Shown piece by piece: positions 1 through 7,826 of a DNA stretch of 64,000 bases. Position 1 is the first letter of the stretch. Each line of letters opens with the position of its first letter. The notes beneath the pieces are model-generated. The model searched no databases. It saw only the letters and a program-made list of their open reading frames with translations, and was not told where the DNA came from. This DNA is from Chelatococcus albus (GTDB lineage Bacteria > Pseudomonadota > Alphaproteobacteria > Rhizobiales > Beijerinckiaceae), in the NCBI RefSeq assembly GCF_030067675.1, contig NZ_JASJEV010000001.1, positions 62,001 through 126,000 of the forward strand. The letters are read 5' to 3'. The position numbers were made by a program, and so were the translations under genes.

Positions 1-279
1 GTGCCGCTCCTGAATGATGCCGCCCTGGTGGATGAAGCCTTCGCGGCAGCTCGGACCGTGTTTGAGCCCGGGCACGTCACGACCGCCCGCGAGCCCATGA
101 CCGGCTCGGAGGATTTCGCCCGGTTCCTGGAGCATGTGCCCGGATGTTTCGCCTTCCTCGGCAACGGCGAGGCGAGCGCCCCCCTGCACAATCCCTCCTA
201 CGACTTCAACGACGAAGGCCTGCTCCACGGTGCGCGCTTCCATGCCGCGATCGCGCGCCGGCGGCTGCGTCCGGCGTGA
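1..279 (+). CDS. M20-family amidohydrolase, C-terminal fragment (gene enters from the left edge)
   Basis: The 92 visible residues are the end of an M20-type metallo-amidohydrolase (hippurate hydrolase / aminoacylase-like), enzymes that cleave N-acyl amino acids in the cytoplasm. The stretch GSEDFARFLEHVPG followed by LGNG and LHNPSYDFND is the usual C-terminal signature of this family, and the His of LHNP is the usual metal ligand position. The codon at position 1 is GTG, but a full-length member is near 390 residues, so the true start lies left of the window. The substrate cannot be judged from this piece. Confidence 0.85.
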   Translation: MPLLNDAALVDEAFAAARTVFEPGHVTTAREPMTGSEDFARFLEHVPGCFAFLGNGEASAPLHNPSYDFNDEGLLHGARFHAAIARRRLRPA

Positions 280-361
280 TCCTCGGGACCTCGGTGTCTG
301 CGCGAAGGCGATCGGGCGCCGGGTGATTGTCGGCAACCCTTTCGACCGTCCCGGAGTGAGC

Positions 362-1056
362 GTGAAACTCCTCTGTCAAACGCATTCGCCCTATGCGCGG
401 AAGGCGCTGGTGTTCGCCCACGAGGTCGGAATCGCCGGGCGCTTCGACGTCGTGCATCACGAAACGAGCCCGACGCTCCGCAATGAGGAGGTCTTTGCCG
501 AGAACCCCCTCGGCAAGGTCCTCGTCCTGCTTCGCGACGGGCTGCCGCCGCTGTTCGACTCGGATGTCATCTGCGCCTGTTTCGACACGCTCCACCATGG
601 GCGGAAGCTGATCCCTGCGGAGGGTGAGGCGCGATGGCAGGCGCTGCGCATCCAGGCCCTGGCGCAGGGGCTGGCAGCCGCCGGTATCGCCTTGCGGTGG
701 GAGACGGTGCGCCGGCCGGAGGAACTGCGGTACGCTGTCTTGCAGGACGGGTACGGGCAGAAGCTGGTCGCAAGCTATGACTGGCTGAAACGCGAGCTCG
801 ACGTCGGTTCGCCGATCCACGTCGGCCATGTCGCGCTCGCAACGGCACTCGGCTGGCTTGAGTTCCGGCAATTGCCGTCGTTCCGGGATGGCCGTCCGAG
901 ACTGCGAGCCTGTTTGAGGAGTTCGATGCCCGGCCGTCGATGCGCGCCACCCCTCTCTCGGGGGAGACGCACGATGCCCCCGTCACGGACGCGAGGGAGG
1001 GCATCGGGCCTTGCGAGCGCGTGACGGGCGCGATGGCTGTGTTGCCGAGGAGTTGA
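362..1056 (+). pseudogene. Glutathione S-transferase-like gene, frameshifted near its 3' end
   Basis: Translation from GTG 362, behind a GGAGTGAG ribosome-binding site, gives a GST N-terminal thioredoxin-like domain (SPYARKALVFAHE, then NPLGKVLVLLRDGLPPLFDSD) and the start of the helical domain as far as LEFRQLPSFRDGRPRLRA. From about position 911 the homologous text jumps to another frame, where it continues FEEFDARPSMRATPLSGETHD and stops at 1056. Loss of one G from a TGG codon (TGGTTT now reads TGTTT at 911-915) would explain the jump exactly. As the sequence stands, the product has a scrambled tail ending at 1024. It could be a real inactivating deletion or a sequencing error. The upstream neighbour is the amidohydrolase end, 82 nt away. 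Confidence 0.75.
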
Positions 1057-1134
1057 TCTTCCTCAAATCGGCCGGCGGGCACGCCTGTCATTCTTCGCCC
1101 GCCGCCAGTGGCAGCGCGGCGAGGGGAGAGCGCC

Positions 1135-1572
1135 ATGTACAAGCATATTCTCATTCCGACCGACGGGTCGCAGCTGTCGGCCGACGCCCTCGACAAGGGC
1201 ATGACCTTCGCCAAGGAAATCGGCGCCAAGGTCACGGTCGTGACGGTCACCGAGCCGTTCCACCTGTTCTCGCTCGATCCCGCCCAGGTCGTCGACACGC
1301 CCTCCGATTATCGCCAGCATGTTCGAGAGCGCGCACGCCGCCATCTCGCGGCGGCCGGAGACAAGGCCAAGGCCCTGGGGATCCCCTGCGAGACCGTGCA
1401 GGTCGAACATGAGCATCCCTACGAAGTGATCATCCAGACGGCCGCCAACCGCGACTGCGACCTGATCGCCATGGCCTCGCATGGCCGCCGCGGCGTCTCG
1501 GCCGTCGTCCTCGGCAGCGAAACCGTGAAGGTTCTCACTCATTCCAAGACGCCGGTGCTCGTCTATCGTTGA
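1135..1572 (+). CDS. Universal stress protein, single UspA domain
   Basis: A 145-residue cytoplasmic protein of the UspA superfamily, which binds ATP in many members and accumulates under starvation, redox or oxygen stress. It begins MYKHILIPTDGSQLS, the typical first strand and loop, and ends with HGRRGVSAVVLGSETV, the nucleotide loop G-x9-G-S. The first glycine of the usual G-x2-G is Ala here. The start is ATG 1135 behind GAGGGGAGAG. Its stop overlaps or abuts the start of the kinase/ATPase fusion downstream, suggesting co-transcription. The length is normal for a single-domain member. Confidence 0.9.
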   Translation: MYKHILIPTDGSQLSADALDKGMTFAKEIGAKVTVVTVTEPFHLFSLDPAQVVDTPSDYRQHVRERARRHLAAAGDKAKALGIPCETVQVEHEHPYEVIIQTAANRDCDLIAMASHGRRGVSAVVLGSETVKVLTHSKTPVLVYR

Positions 1573-1580
1573 CGGAGCGG

Positions 1581-3188
1581 ATGGTGCAGCGGGCGAGGCG
1601 TCCGACATCCGCGCCCGTGCCGGAGCGGCCATTGGTGCAAGATCGACATGTCGTCAGCGATCAGGGCGAAGTTCTCGCCTTTCTGGGCGACCCGAGGTCC
1701 CATGGGCTCACCGAACCGGTCCGGCGCATCGATACCCATGGCGCCGTTGTCTTCCTCGCGGGCGAGAACGCCTACAAGGTCAAGCGCGCGGTCCGCTATC
1801 CCTTCATGGACTTCTCGACGCTCGAGCGGCGGCGTGCTGCCTGTGAAGCGGAAATCGCCGTCAACCGGCCGAATGCCCCGCACATCTACCTGGGTGCCGT
1901 CCCGATCACGCGGACGGACTCCGGCCTTGCCATCGCTGCCGGACCGGGGCCGGTCATCGAATGGGCGGTGCACATGCACCGGTTCGACGAGACGAAGACG
2001 CTCGACCGGCTGGCCGAGGCCGGCGGCCTGTCGGCCTCCCTCCTGGATGACCTTGTTGCGGTGGTGCTCGCCGCGCACCGGCGCGCCCCGCTTCGCGCGG
2101 GGGAAGGAGCGGTGGCTTCGCTCGAACGCTATATCGCGCAGAACGAGGAAGCATTCGCCGAGACGCCCGCGCTCTTCGCGCCGGAGCGGGCAGAGGCCCT
2201 CACGCGCGCGGCAAGGGGCACCTTCGCCCGCGTCAGGCCCCTCCTGCTCGCGCGGGGCGAGGCCGGCCATGTACGCCGCTGCCACGGCGACCTTCACCTG
2301 CGCAATGTCGTGCTCGTCGACGGGCGGCCCACCCTCTTCGACGCGATCGAGTTCGACGACGCGATCGCCACAGGCGACCTGCTCTACGACCTTGCCTTCC
2401 TGCTCATGGATCTGTGGGAGCGCGGGCTCGCCGTCGAGGCGAACGTCGTGCTCAACCGCTATCTCTTCCGAAGTGGCGAGGAGGCGCATCTCGAAGGCCT
2501 GGCCGCACTGCCGCTCTTCCTCAGCATCCGTGCCGGCATTCGCGCCAAGGTCGTTGCGGCGGCGCTGCCGCATCTGCCGCCGGAGGAACAGGCTACCGGC
2601 ACGCGCGACGCGCAACGCTATTTCCGCCTGGCGGAGGAGTGCCTGGCGTCCGTGCCGCCGCTCCTGGTGGCGGTCGGCGGGCTGTCGGGAACGGGAAAGA
2701 GCACCCTCGCAGCCGGGCTCGCGCCCCGCGTGGGCCGCCTGCCCGGCGCCGTGCATCTGCGCAGCGACAGCGAGCGCAAGGCCATGTTCAGCGTGGCGGA
2801 GACCGAGCCTCTGCCGGAGGAGGCCTATGCGCTCACCATCACGGCGGAGGTCTATGCGCGGCTGCGCCGCAAGGCAGCCTTGGCCCTGGCCGCCGGGCAG
2901 GGCGTCGTCGTCGACGCCGTGCACGCCAGGGCCGACGAACGCGCCGCCATCGAGGAGGTGGCGCGGCGAGCTGGCGCGGGCTTCCACGGCCTGTGGCTCG
3001 AGGCGCCGCTGCCGGCGCTCGTCGCGCGCATCGAAGGTCGCGCCCGCGACGCCTCGGATGCGACGCCGGCCGTCGTCAGCAGGCAGGCCGCCCGCGACAT
3101 CGGGCCCATGCGGTGGCGCGTGGTCGACGCCAGGGGCGATGCGGAGACCGTCCTCAGTGCTGCGCTGGATGCGCTCCGCCTCACGTGA
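1581..3188 (+). CDS. Two-domain protein: aminoglycoside-phosphotransferase-like kinase fold plus P-loop ATPase
   Basis: About 535 residues. The N-terminal part (to about residue 330) resembles the APH/choline-kinase family: it has HGDLHLRNVVL (catalytic Asp and metal Asn, near residue 236) and FDAIEFDDAIATGDLLYDLA, the position of the metal-binding Asp. The C-terminal part starts with a clear Walker A, GGLSGTGKST (near residue 366), and looks like a small-molecule kinase-like P-loop domain. Proteins of this architecture are widespread in proteobacteria, but their substrate is unknown to me. Possible starts are TTG 1569, overlapping the previous stop as TTGA, or ATG 1581, chosen here; neither has a perfect ribosome-binding site. 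The gene follows a universal stress gene, so a stress role is inferred. Its end overlaps the convergent dehydrogenase by 8 nt. Confidence 0.8.
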   Translation: MVQRARRPTSAPVPERPLVQDRHVVSDQGEVLAFLGDPRSHGLTEPVRRIDTHGAVVFLAGENAYKVKRAVRYPFMDFSTLERRRAACEAEIAVNRPNAPHIYLGAVPITRTDSGLAIAAGPGPVIEWAVHMHRFDETKTLDRLAEAGGLSASLLDDLVAVVLAAHRRAPLRAGEGAVASLERYIAQNEEAFAETPALFAPERAEALTRAARGTFARVRPLLLARGEAGHVRRCHGDLHLRNVVLVDGRPTLFDAIEFDDAIATGDLLYDLAFLLMDLWERGLAVEANVVLNRYLFRSGEEAHLEGLAALPLFLSIRAGIRAKVVAAALPHLPPEEQATGTRDAQRYFRLAEECLASVPPLLVAVGGLSGTGKSTLAAGLAPRVGRLPGAVHLRSDSERKAMFSVAETEPLPEEAYALTITAEVYARLRRKAALALAAGQGVVVDAVHARADERAAIEEVARRAGAGFHGLWLEAPLPALVARIEGRARDASDATPAVVSRQAARDIGPMRWRVVDARGDAETVLSAALDALRLT

Positions 3189-4212
3189 CGGGGGAGCGTG
3201 AAGCCGCGGGCCTCTCCATGCCGATGACGGCCGCGCCCGAAATCCTGCCTTCCCGCAGCCGCGCGAGGGCCTCGTTCGCCTCTTCCAGGGGGAAGACCTC
3301 GACGGTCGTGCGGATGGGCACGCGCGGCGCGAGCTCCAGGAACTCGCGCCCGTCGCGGCGCGTGAGATTGGCGACCGAGCGCAGCACCCGCTCGCCCCAC
3401 AGGAGCTCGTAGGGGAAGCTCGGAATGTCCGACATGTGGATGCCGGCGCAGACGACCGTGCCGCCGCGCCGCACCGCTTTCAGCGCCAGCGGCACGAGCT
3501 GCCCCACCGGGGCGAAGATGATGGCGGCGTCGAGCTCCTCCGGCGGCACCTCGTCGCTGGCACCGGCCCACACGGCGCCGAGCGCGAGTGCCAGGTCCTG
3601 CGCCGCGCGGTCGTCGCGGCGGGTGAAGGCGAAGACCTGTTGTCCCAGCCAGCGCGCCGTCTGGGCAACGATATGGCCCGCAGCGCCGAAGCCGTAGATG
3701 CCGAGCCGCCGGGCCTCGCCGGCGAGGCGCAGGGCGCGGTAGCCGATGAGGCCGGCGCAGAGGAGCGGGGCTGTCTCCTCGTCGCTCAACCCCTCCGCAA
3801 GCGGGAAGATGAAGCGCGCGTCGGCGACCATCGCGTCGGCGTATCCGCCGTCGCGCGTCCAGCCGTGGAAACCGGCATTCGGGCAGAGGTTCTCCTCACC
3901 CCGCCGGCAGGCCTCGCAGGTGCCGCAGGCCGTGGCGAGCCACGCCGCGCCGACCCTTGCGCCGGGCGCGAACTCCGAGACCGCCGGACCGACCTCCGCC
4001 ACGCGCCCGACGATCTCGTGACCGGGCACGATCGTCGGGGTGCGGCGCGGCAGGTCGCCGTCGACAACATGAAGATCGGTGCGGCACACACCGCAAGCGC
4101 AAACGTCGATGACGACGTCGTGCTCGCCGAGGGCGCGTGGCCGCGGCCGGTGGACAAGGCGCAGCGGCTTGCCGACCTCTTCGCAGACCATGGCTCGACC
4201 CGTTGCGAGCAT
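3181..4212 (-). CDS. Zinc-dependent alcohol dehydrogenase (MDR family)
   Basis: A 343-residue medium-chain dehydrogenase, predicted to oxidise alcohols or reduce aldehydes with NAD(H). The sequence shows the catalytic-zinc region CGVCRTDLH (Cys near 43), the GHE motif, the structural-zinc cysteines CGTCEACRRGEENLC, and a Rossmann loop GIYGFGAAG. The lack of extra domains and the full length fit the AdhA/AdhP-like group. ATG 4212 is preceded by GAGAGG at 9 nt spacing. It lies 13 nt after the tandem universal stress gene on the same strand, so the two are likely one transcript. The actual substrate is not determinable. Confidence 0.9.
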   Translation of the reverse strand: MLATGRAMVCEEVGKPLRLVHRPRPRALGEHDVVIDVCACGVCRTDLHVVDGDLPRRTPTIVPGHEIVGRVAEVGPAVSEFAPGARVGAAWLATACGTCEACRRGEENLCPNAGFHGWTRDGGYADAMVADARFIFPLAEGLSDEETAPLLCAGLIGYRALRLAGEARRLGIYGFGAAGHIVAQTARWLGQQVFAFTRRDDRAAQDLALALGAVWAGASDEVPPEELDAAIIFAPVGQLVPLALKAVRRGGTVVCAGIHMSDIPSFPYELLWGERVLRSVANLTRRDGREFLELAPRVPIRTTVEVFPLEEANEALARLREGRISGAAVIGMERPAASRSPVT

Positions 4213-4225
4213 GACCGCAATCCTC

Positions 4226-5068
4226 TCAATGGGCCATCAGGATAGGGATGGAGCACGTCGTGAGAAGGTCGCGCGTCGTCCCACCGAGCACCCATTCCCG
4301 GAGGCGCGAGTGGCCGTAGCCGCCCATGACGACGAGGTCCGTCGCCAGCCGCTGCGCCTCCTCCCGCAGGACCTCCGAGGCGCGCCGGCCGTCAGCGGGA
4401 ACATGATACAGCTCGGTTGCGACGCCGTGACGGTCGAGATGGCGGGCGATGTCGGCGCCGGGCTCGCGGCCGTTCTCCTCCGGCGCCCCGTCCTCGTCGA
4501 CCATGGCCACGACCACGCGCGTCGCCGCCTGCAGGAACGGCATCGCCTCCGCCACGGCGCGCGCTGCCTCGCGGCCATCGTTCCAGGCGATGAGGACGCG
4601 CTTGATCGGCACAGCGGGGACCGGCGCGTCGGGGGCGAGGTAGACGCCGCGGCCCGATCCGAAGAGGGCGGCTTCGACGACCGTCGGCCAGTGCTCGCCC
4701 GCGTCGTTGCTGTAGGGACGCAGCGCCACGAAGAGATCGGCCGAGCGCGCCTGTGTGGCCACGGCGCTCGCGAGCTCCCCGGGGAAGACGTCGAACCGCC
4801 GCAGCTCGTTCGGCACGGCGAGACGCTCGAGGCGCCGCACCAGCACCCCATGTGCCCCGTCGCCCCGCTCGCGCACTTCCCGCTCGACGTCGGCCATGAT
4901 GGCCGCCGCCGAGACGCCGCCGTCAACAGGGACCGCCATGTTGGGGATGAGATTCGTGTAGATGCCGGTGACATGCGCACCGAAGGCAAGCGCGATGCGC
5001 TCGGCATGGCCGATGCGCACCTCGTCCGCGCCGGTGCCGTCGAGATGAACCATCACGTCCTTGATCAT
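4226..5068 (-). CDS. Universal stress protein, tandem UspA domains
   Basis: This 280-residue protein has two UspA-like halves: an N-terminal half beginning MIKDVMVHLDGTGADEVR, and a C-terminal half beginning near residue 155 with IKRVLIAWNDGREAARA. The second half ends GGYGHSRLREWVLGGTTRDLL, which keeps the ATP-loop glycines. Tandem Usp proteins often act in low-oxygen or energy-stress responses, but I cannot say so for this one. ATG 5068 was chosen because the Usp fold begins there; the longer upstream reading frame has no family similarity. It leads the dehydrogenase in a probable two-gene operon. Confidence 0.9.
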   Translation of the reverse strand: MIKDVMVHLDGTGADEVRIGHAERIALAFGAHVTGIYTNLIPNMAVPVDGGVSAAAIMADVEREVRERGDGAHGVLVRRLERLAVPNELRRFDVFPGELASAVATQARSADLFVALRPYSNDAGEHWPTVVEAALFGSGRGVYLAPDAPVPAVPIKRVLIAWNDGREAARAVAEAMPFLQAATRVVVAMVDEDGAPEENGREPGADIARHLDRHGVATELYHVPADGRRASEVLREEAQRLATDLVVMGGYGHSRLREWVLGGTTRDLLTTCSIPILMAH

Positions 5069-5478
5069 GACAGGATCCTCGCTGGCCGCTGACGATATCC
5101 GCCTCGCGATGCCTCCTGCATGAACCGCGCACGCGGATCCGATCACGACCCGAATACCTTGGCACCTGTGGAGGCGAAGGCATTGAGGCACGTCAAGCGG
5201 CACCCGTTGCTTCGCGGCGGCGCCCCCCTGGAGCATCTTCCGCCGAAGTGGACGCCGGTTCGGTGAAGAACCGAAGGTCCGCGCCAGCGAGAATGCTCTG
5301 TTCTCAGAAAGCCGGAGCACTTCCCGTTTCAACTGAATCGGGAGGTGCTCCAGCGGCCGCTCCTTCAATTTGACGCGGGTCATGGCCATTGCCGGGCTCT
5401 TGCGCCAGGAGAAGGAGAGGCGCGAGCCCAAGGCACGCCGCAAGCGGGGCTCCGCGCTCATCCGGAGGGAGACCGCCC
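5069..5478. other. Intergenic stretch with one palindromic element, no gene seen
   Basis: This is the head-to-head gap between the tandem universal stress gene and a small coiled-coil gene. Apart from the 38-nt palindrome at 5314-5351, I see no convincing ORF or RNA gene. The promoters of both flanking genes must lie here, but no clear -35/-10 pair stands out. Confidence 0.5.
5314..5351. repeat. 38-nt near-perfect palindrome (dispersed intergenic repeat type)
   Basis: Arms GGAGCACTTCCCG (5314-5326) and CGGGAGGTGCTCC (5339-5351) pair at 12 of 13 positions, and an inner TTCA/TGAA extends the hairpin almost to the centre. From memory, similar elements of the form GAGCA...TGCTC recur between genes in Hyphomicrobiales genomes. 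In this window I found only this copy, so its repetitive nature is inferred. Confidence 0.6.
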
Positions 5479-5688
5479 ATGCGCGAGGAGATCGTCCACT
5501 TGCGCCGAGCACGCGCCAAGCTCGTCGAGGAACGCCGCACGCTCGCGGCTCGCATGGCGAGCGACGAGCATGTCGCCTCAAATTTCGCCGAAGCCTTTCA
5601 GCAGATACAGCAGACGATCGAGCGGCTCGATCGGGCCATCGAGGACGAGAAGGACATCGGCTCGACGACGCACAGGAACAGCGATTGA
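5479..5688 (+). CDS. Small charged coiled-coil protein, function unknown
   Basis: 69 residues, about one third Arg/Lys/Glu/Asp, with heptad-like spacing of Leu, Ile and Val in EEIVHLRRARAKLVEERRTL and FQQIQQTIERLDRAIEDEK, suggesting a helical hairpin or dimerising coiled coil. It has no signal peptide, membrane segment or cysteine. The start ATG 5479 follows a good GGAGGGA at 5464-5470, which is the main reason to call it a gene. I do not recognise a family. It stands alone, next to a transposase remnant. Confidence 0.55.
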   Translation: MREEIVHLRRARAKLVEERRTLAARMASDEHVASNFAEAFQQIQQTIERLDRAIEDEKDIGSTTHRNSD

Positions 5689-5816
5689 GGCGCGCCCGGG
5701 CGGTCCCGGTGTGCGTTCGGATCCCCCACCAACGGTCGCGGCCACCCATGCCGTGGCCTGCCTCCGGTTGCCGACAAGGGAAATGACGCCGATCATCTCG
5801 CCGCCAGAGGATCACG

Positions 5817-6026
5817 GATGGCGGTGCCAAGGTCGTCATCCCGCCCAAGCGCAATCGCAAGGTTCGGCGGCCCTACGATGCCGATCTCTGCAAGGAGCGC
5901 AATCGCATCGAGCGCTTCTTCAACAAGCTCAAGCAGTTCCGTCGTGTCGCGTCACGCTATGACAAACTGCTCCCCAACTTCATGCGCTTCGTCAAACTCG
6001 CAGCTATCGCTATCTGGATCGAATAG
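5817..6026 (+). pseudogene. IS5-type transposase remnant (C-terminal fragment)
   Basis: Reading from 5817 gives about 69 residues containing AKVVIPPKRNRKVRRPYDA, KERNRIERFFNKLKQFRR and SRYDKLLPNFMRFVKLAAIA, then TAG at 6026. This is the conserved C-terminal end of DDE transposases of the IS5 family (IS427-like group), with the catalytic Glu in RNRIERFF. The N-terminal two-thirds is missing and no start codon is in place, so it is a decayed insertion. No terminal inverted repeats could be identified. It marks the left side of the accessory region. Confidence 0.8.
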
Positions 6027-6084
6027 TTAAATCGTCACTACAGCCTAGAGAGCGCCTGTAACGCTTGCTGGAACTTAGCCTTGT

Positions 6085-6441
6085 TCAGAGTTCTTTGCGC
6101 CTTGCGGCTTTGAGTTTGTGACCAACCTTGACGATAGCGTCCAGCGCAGGCACGAATTCTTGCCCAAGCCGCGTAAGGGCGTATTCCACTGAGGGCGGCG
6201 TCGTCGGCTGGATGGTGCGGGTGACAACCCCCCGGCCTTCCAGTTCCTTCAGGCGCTGGGACAACACCTTGGCCGAAACGGGCGGGATGTCGAGCCGCAG
6301 CTCGTTGAAGCGTCGCGGTCCGGCGCGCAAATGCCAGATCACATTCGGCGCCCACGCGCCGGCAATGATCGCCATGCACTCTGTGAGGGCACAAGGCTCC
6401 GGCGGCGGAATGCTGCGGTTCTTGCGGACCTTGAGGCTCAT
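6085..6441 (-). CDS. HxlR-family winged-helix transcriptional regulator
   Basis: A 118-residue DNA-binding protein. The core CMAIIAGAWAPNVIWHLRAG...RRFNELRLDIPPVSAKVLSQ (recognition region) and LKELEGRGVVTR match the HxlR winged helix. HxlR proteins often respond to electrophiles or quinones, sometimes through a conserved Cys near the N-terminus; here CALTEC carries two candidates at residues 17 and 22. It is divergent from a GST-led operon across 114 nt, the usual layout for a regulator and its target. Confidence 0.9.
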   Translation of the reverse strand: MSLKVRKNRSIPPPEPCALTECMAIIAGAWAPNVIWHLRAGPRRFNELRLDIPPVSAKVLSQRLKELEGRGVVTRTIQPTTPPSVEYALTRLGQEFVPALDAIVKVGHKLKAARRKEL

Positions 6442-6555
6442 GACCGGACCCGGTTACTGCGAGGAAACCGGAATATTTCGTAACTGATAGAAACTAGGTT
6501 GGCAAGAGAAACTCATAGTGCCTAACCTCCCGCTGCACACGGCAAGGAGGTTTTC
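6442..6555. promoter_or_regulatory. Divergent promoter/operator region between hxlR-like and GST genes
   Basis: The 114-nt gap is more AT-rich than its flanks. It holds an inverted GTTAC/GTAAC pair (6453-6457 and 6480-6484) and two direct copies of GAAACT (6490-6495 and 6508-6513), which may be regulator binding sites. TTGGCA at 6499-6504 followed by TAACCT is a weak -35/-10 candidate for the GST operon. AAGGAGG at 6543-6549 is its ribosome-binding site. The operator assignment is inference. Confidence 0.35.
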
Positions 6556-7185
6556 ATGAGGCTCTACTTCAAACCCGGCGCCTGCTCGATGTCGTCGCGG
6601 ATCGTGCTGATCGAACTCGACCTGGCTTTCGATGCCGTCAAGGTCGACACGGATCGCGGTGTGACGGAATCTGGGCGCGACTATCGCGCCATCAATCCCA
6701 AAGGATATGTGCCCGCCCTGGAACTCGCTGACGGCGCCGTCCTGACCGAGAATCCGGCGATCCTTCAATTTCTCGCCGACACTCATCCCGAAGCCGGCCT
6801 CGCGCCCGCTCATGGCACGCTGGAACGGGCGCGTCTGCAGGAGTGGCTCAACTTCACCTCATCCGAACTTCACAAGGCGTTCGGCCCGTATTTTCGTGGT
6901 CAGCCGCTCGAAGAGGCGGAGAAGGAACAGGTCGACATCCGACTGGCGCGGCGCATTGGCGATGTGGAACACGGCTTGTCCGACGGCAGGGATTTCATCC
7001 TCGGCAACAGGTTCACTGTGGCGGACGCCTATCTGTTTGTCGTGCTGAACTGGTCGAGCTTTATCGGGCTCAACCTGGAACGCTGGCCGTATGTCGCGGC
7101 CTACGTGACACGCATTGCCGCTCGGCCCTCGGCGCGCCAAGCGATGCGCCAGGAGGGGCTTGTTGCCGATGAGGTTGCAGCATGA
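6556..7185 (+). CDS. Glutathione S-transferase (bacterial beta/GstA-like)
   Basis: A 209-residue cytosolic enzyme expected to conjugate glutathione to electrophiles or reduce peroxides. It starts MRLYFKPGACSMSSRIVLIE, the beta-class opening in which Cys10 and nearby Ser bind glutathione. PKGYVPALEL supplies the cis-Pro, LTENPAILQFLAD the gamma-glutamyl contact, and FTVADAYLFVVLNW the C-terminal helical motif. It begins a three-gene operon; its last four bases (ATGA) overlap the start of the NTF2-like gene. Control by the divergent HxlR protein is likely from context. Confidence 0.92.
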   Translation: MRLYFKPGACSMSSRIVLIELDLAFDAVKVDTDRGVTESGRDYRAINPKGYVPALELADGAVLTENPAILQFLADTHPEAGLAPAHGTLERARLQEWLNFTSSELHKAFGPYFRGQPLEEAEKEQVDIRLARRIGDVEHGLSDGRDFILGNRFTVADAYLFVVLNWSSFIGLNLERWPYVAAYVTRIAARPSARQAMRQEGLVADEVAA

Positions 7186-7559
7186 CTTCGGCCTTCGATG
7201 ACATCACCGGCGTCCTCCAAGAGTATTTCGATGCGCTCCACTTCTGCGACGTCGACAAGCTGCAGCGTGTTTTTCACCCCAAGGCGATCTATGCCACCGC
7301 GGACGAAACGCCACTGCTGTACCGCACCATGGAGGAGTACGTGCCGGTGGTCGCCGCTCGGCAGTCGCCGGCCTCGCACAATGAGGCCCGGCGCGATCAT
7401 GTCGACGCCATTGAGCTCGCTGGCGAGAATACCGCTGTGGCGCGTGTGCGCTGCTCGATCGGCCAACGCGATTTCGTGGACTTCCTCAGCATGGTGCGCA
7501 CCGATGGCCGCTGGCGGATCATCGCCAAGGTCTTTCAGATCATCGAGCGCCAGCAATAG
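7182..7559 (+). CDS. NTF2-like (SnoaL/lumazine-binding type) small protein
   Basis: 125 residues with the cone-shaped NTF2-like pattern: helix-rich start (VLQEYFDALHFCDVDKLQRVFHPKA), a middle strand set, and the closing MVRTDGRWRIIAKVFQ. Family members act as isomerases, hydrolases or binding proteins for small organic molecules. Translation is coupled to the GST gene through an ATGA overlap, and the next gene starts 12 nt later. Its place between a GST and a tautomerase suggests a small detoxification or ring-modifying pathway, but its reaction is unknown. Confidence 0.8.
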   Translation: MTSAFDDITGVLQEYFDALHFCDVDKLQRVFHPKAIYATADETPLLYRTMEEYVPVVAARQSPASHNEARRDHVDAIELAGENTAVARVRCSIGQRDFVDFLSMVRTDGRWRIIAKVFQIIERQQ

Positions 7560-7571
7560 GGAACGAACAAC

Positions 7572-7790
7572 ATGCCATATGTGAACATCAAGATCACACG
7601 CGAAGGTGCGACGCCGGAACAGAAAGTCAAACTCATCAAGGGCGTGACCGATCTCCTGGTCGAGGTGCTCGACAAGAACCCGGCAACCACCTTCGTCGTG
7701 ATCGATGAGGTCGATCTGGAAGACTGGGGAATCGGCGGCCTTCCCGTCGCGGAGTATCGCAAGAAGCACCGCCAATCCGAGCCTTCGTGA
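7572..7790 (+). CDS. 4-oxalocrotonate tautomerase-family protein
   Basis: 72 residues beginning MPYVNIKITREGATPEQK. Pro2, exposed after removal of Met, is the catalytic base in this family. EGVT-like and helix regions (KVKLIKGVTDLLVEVLDKNP) and VVIDEVDLEDWGIGG match the tautomerase fold, and the length is right for a short-subunit hexameric member. A canonical role is keto-enol tautomerisation in aromatic breakdown, but many relatives are dehalogenases or have other activities. It is last in the GST operon and is followed directly by a strong hairpin. Confidence 0.9.
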   Translation: MPYVNIKITREGATPEQKVKLIKGVTDLLVEVLDKNPATTFVVIDEVDLEDWGIGGLPVAEYRKKHRQSEPS

Positions 7791-7792
7791 GA

Positions 7793-7826
7793 AAGGCGGG
7801 AGGCGTTTTTCCACGCCTCCCGCCTT
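7793..7826 (+). terminator. Strong hairpin after the GST/NTF2/tautomerase operon
   Basis: A perfect 13-bp stem AAGGCGGGAGGCG / CGCCTCCCGCCTT with an 8-nt loop TTTTTCCA, starting 2 nt after the tautomerase stop. The U-rich run sits in the loop rather than after the stem. Position and strength still make it the likely transcript end. Confidence 0.8.

Noticed and set aside
5820-6030. A 70-residue ORF starting MAVPRSSSRPS
   Set aside because: It is a shifted frame of the IS5 transposase remnant, which carries the family text.
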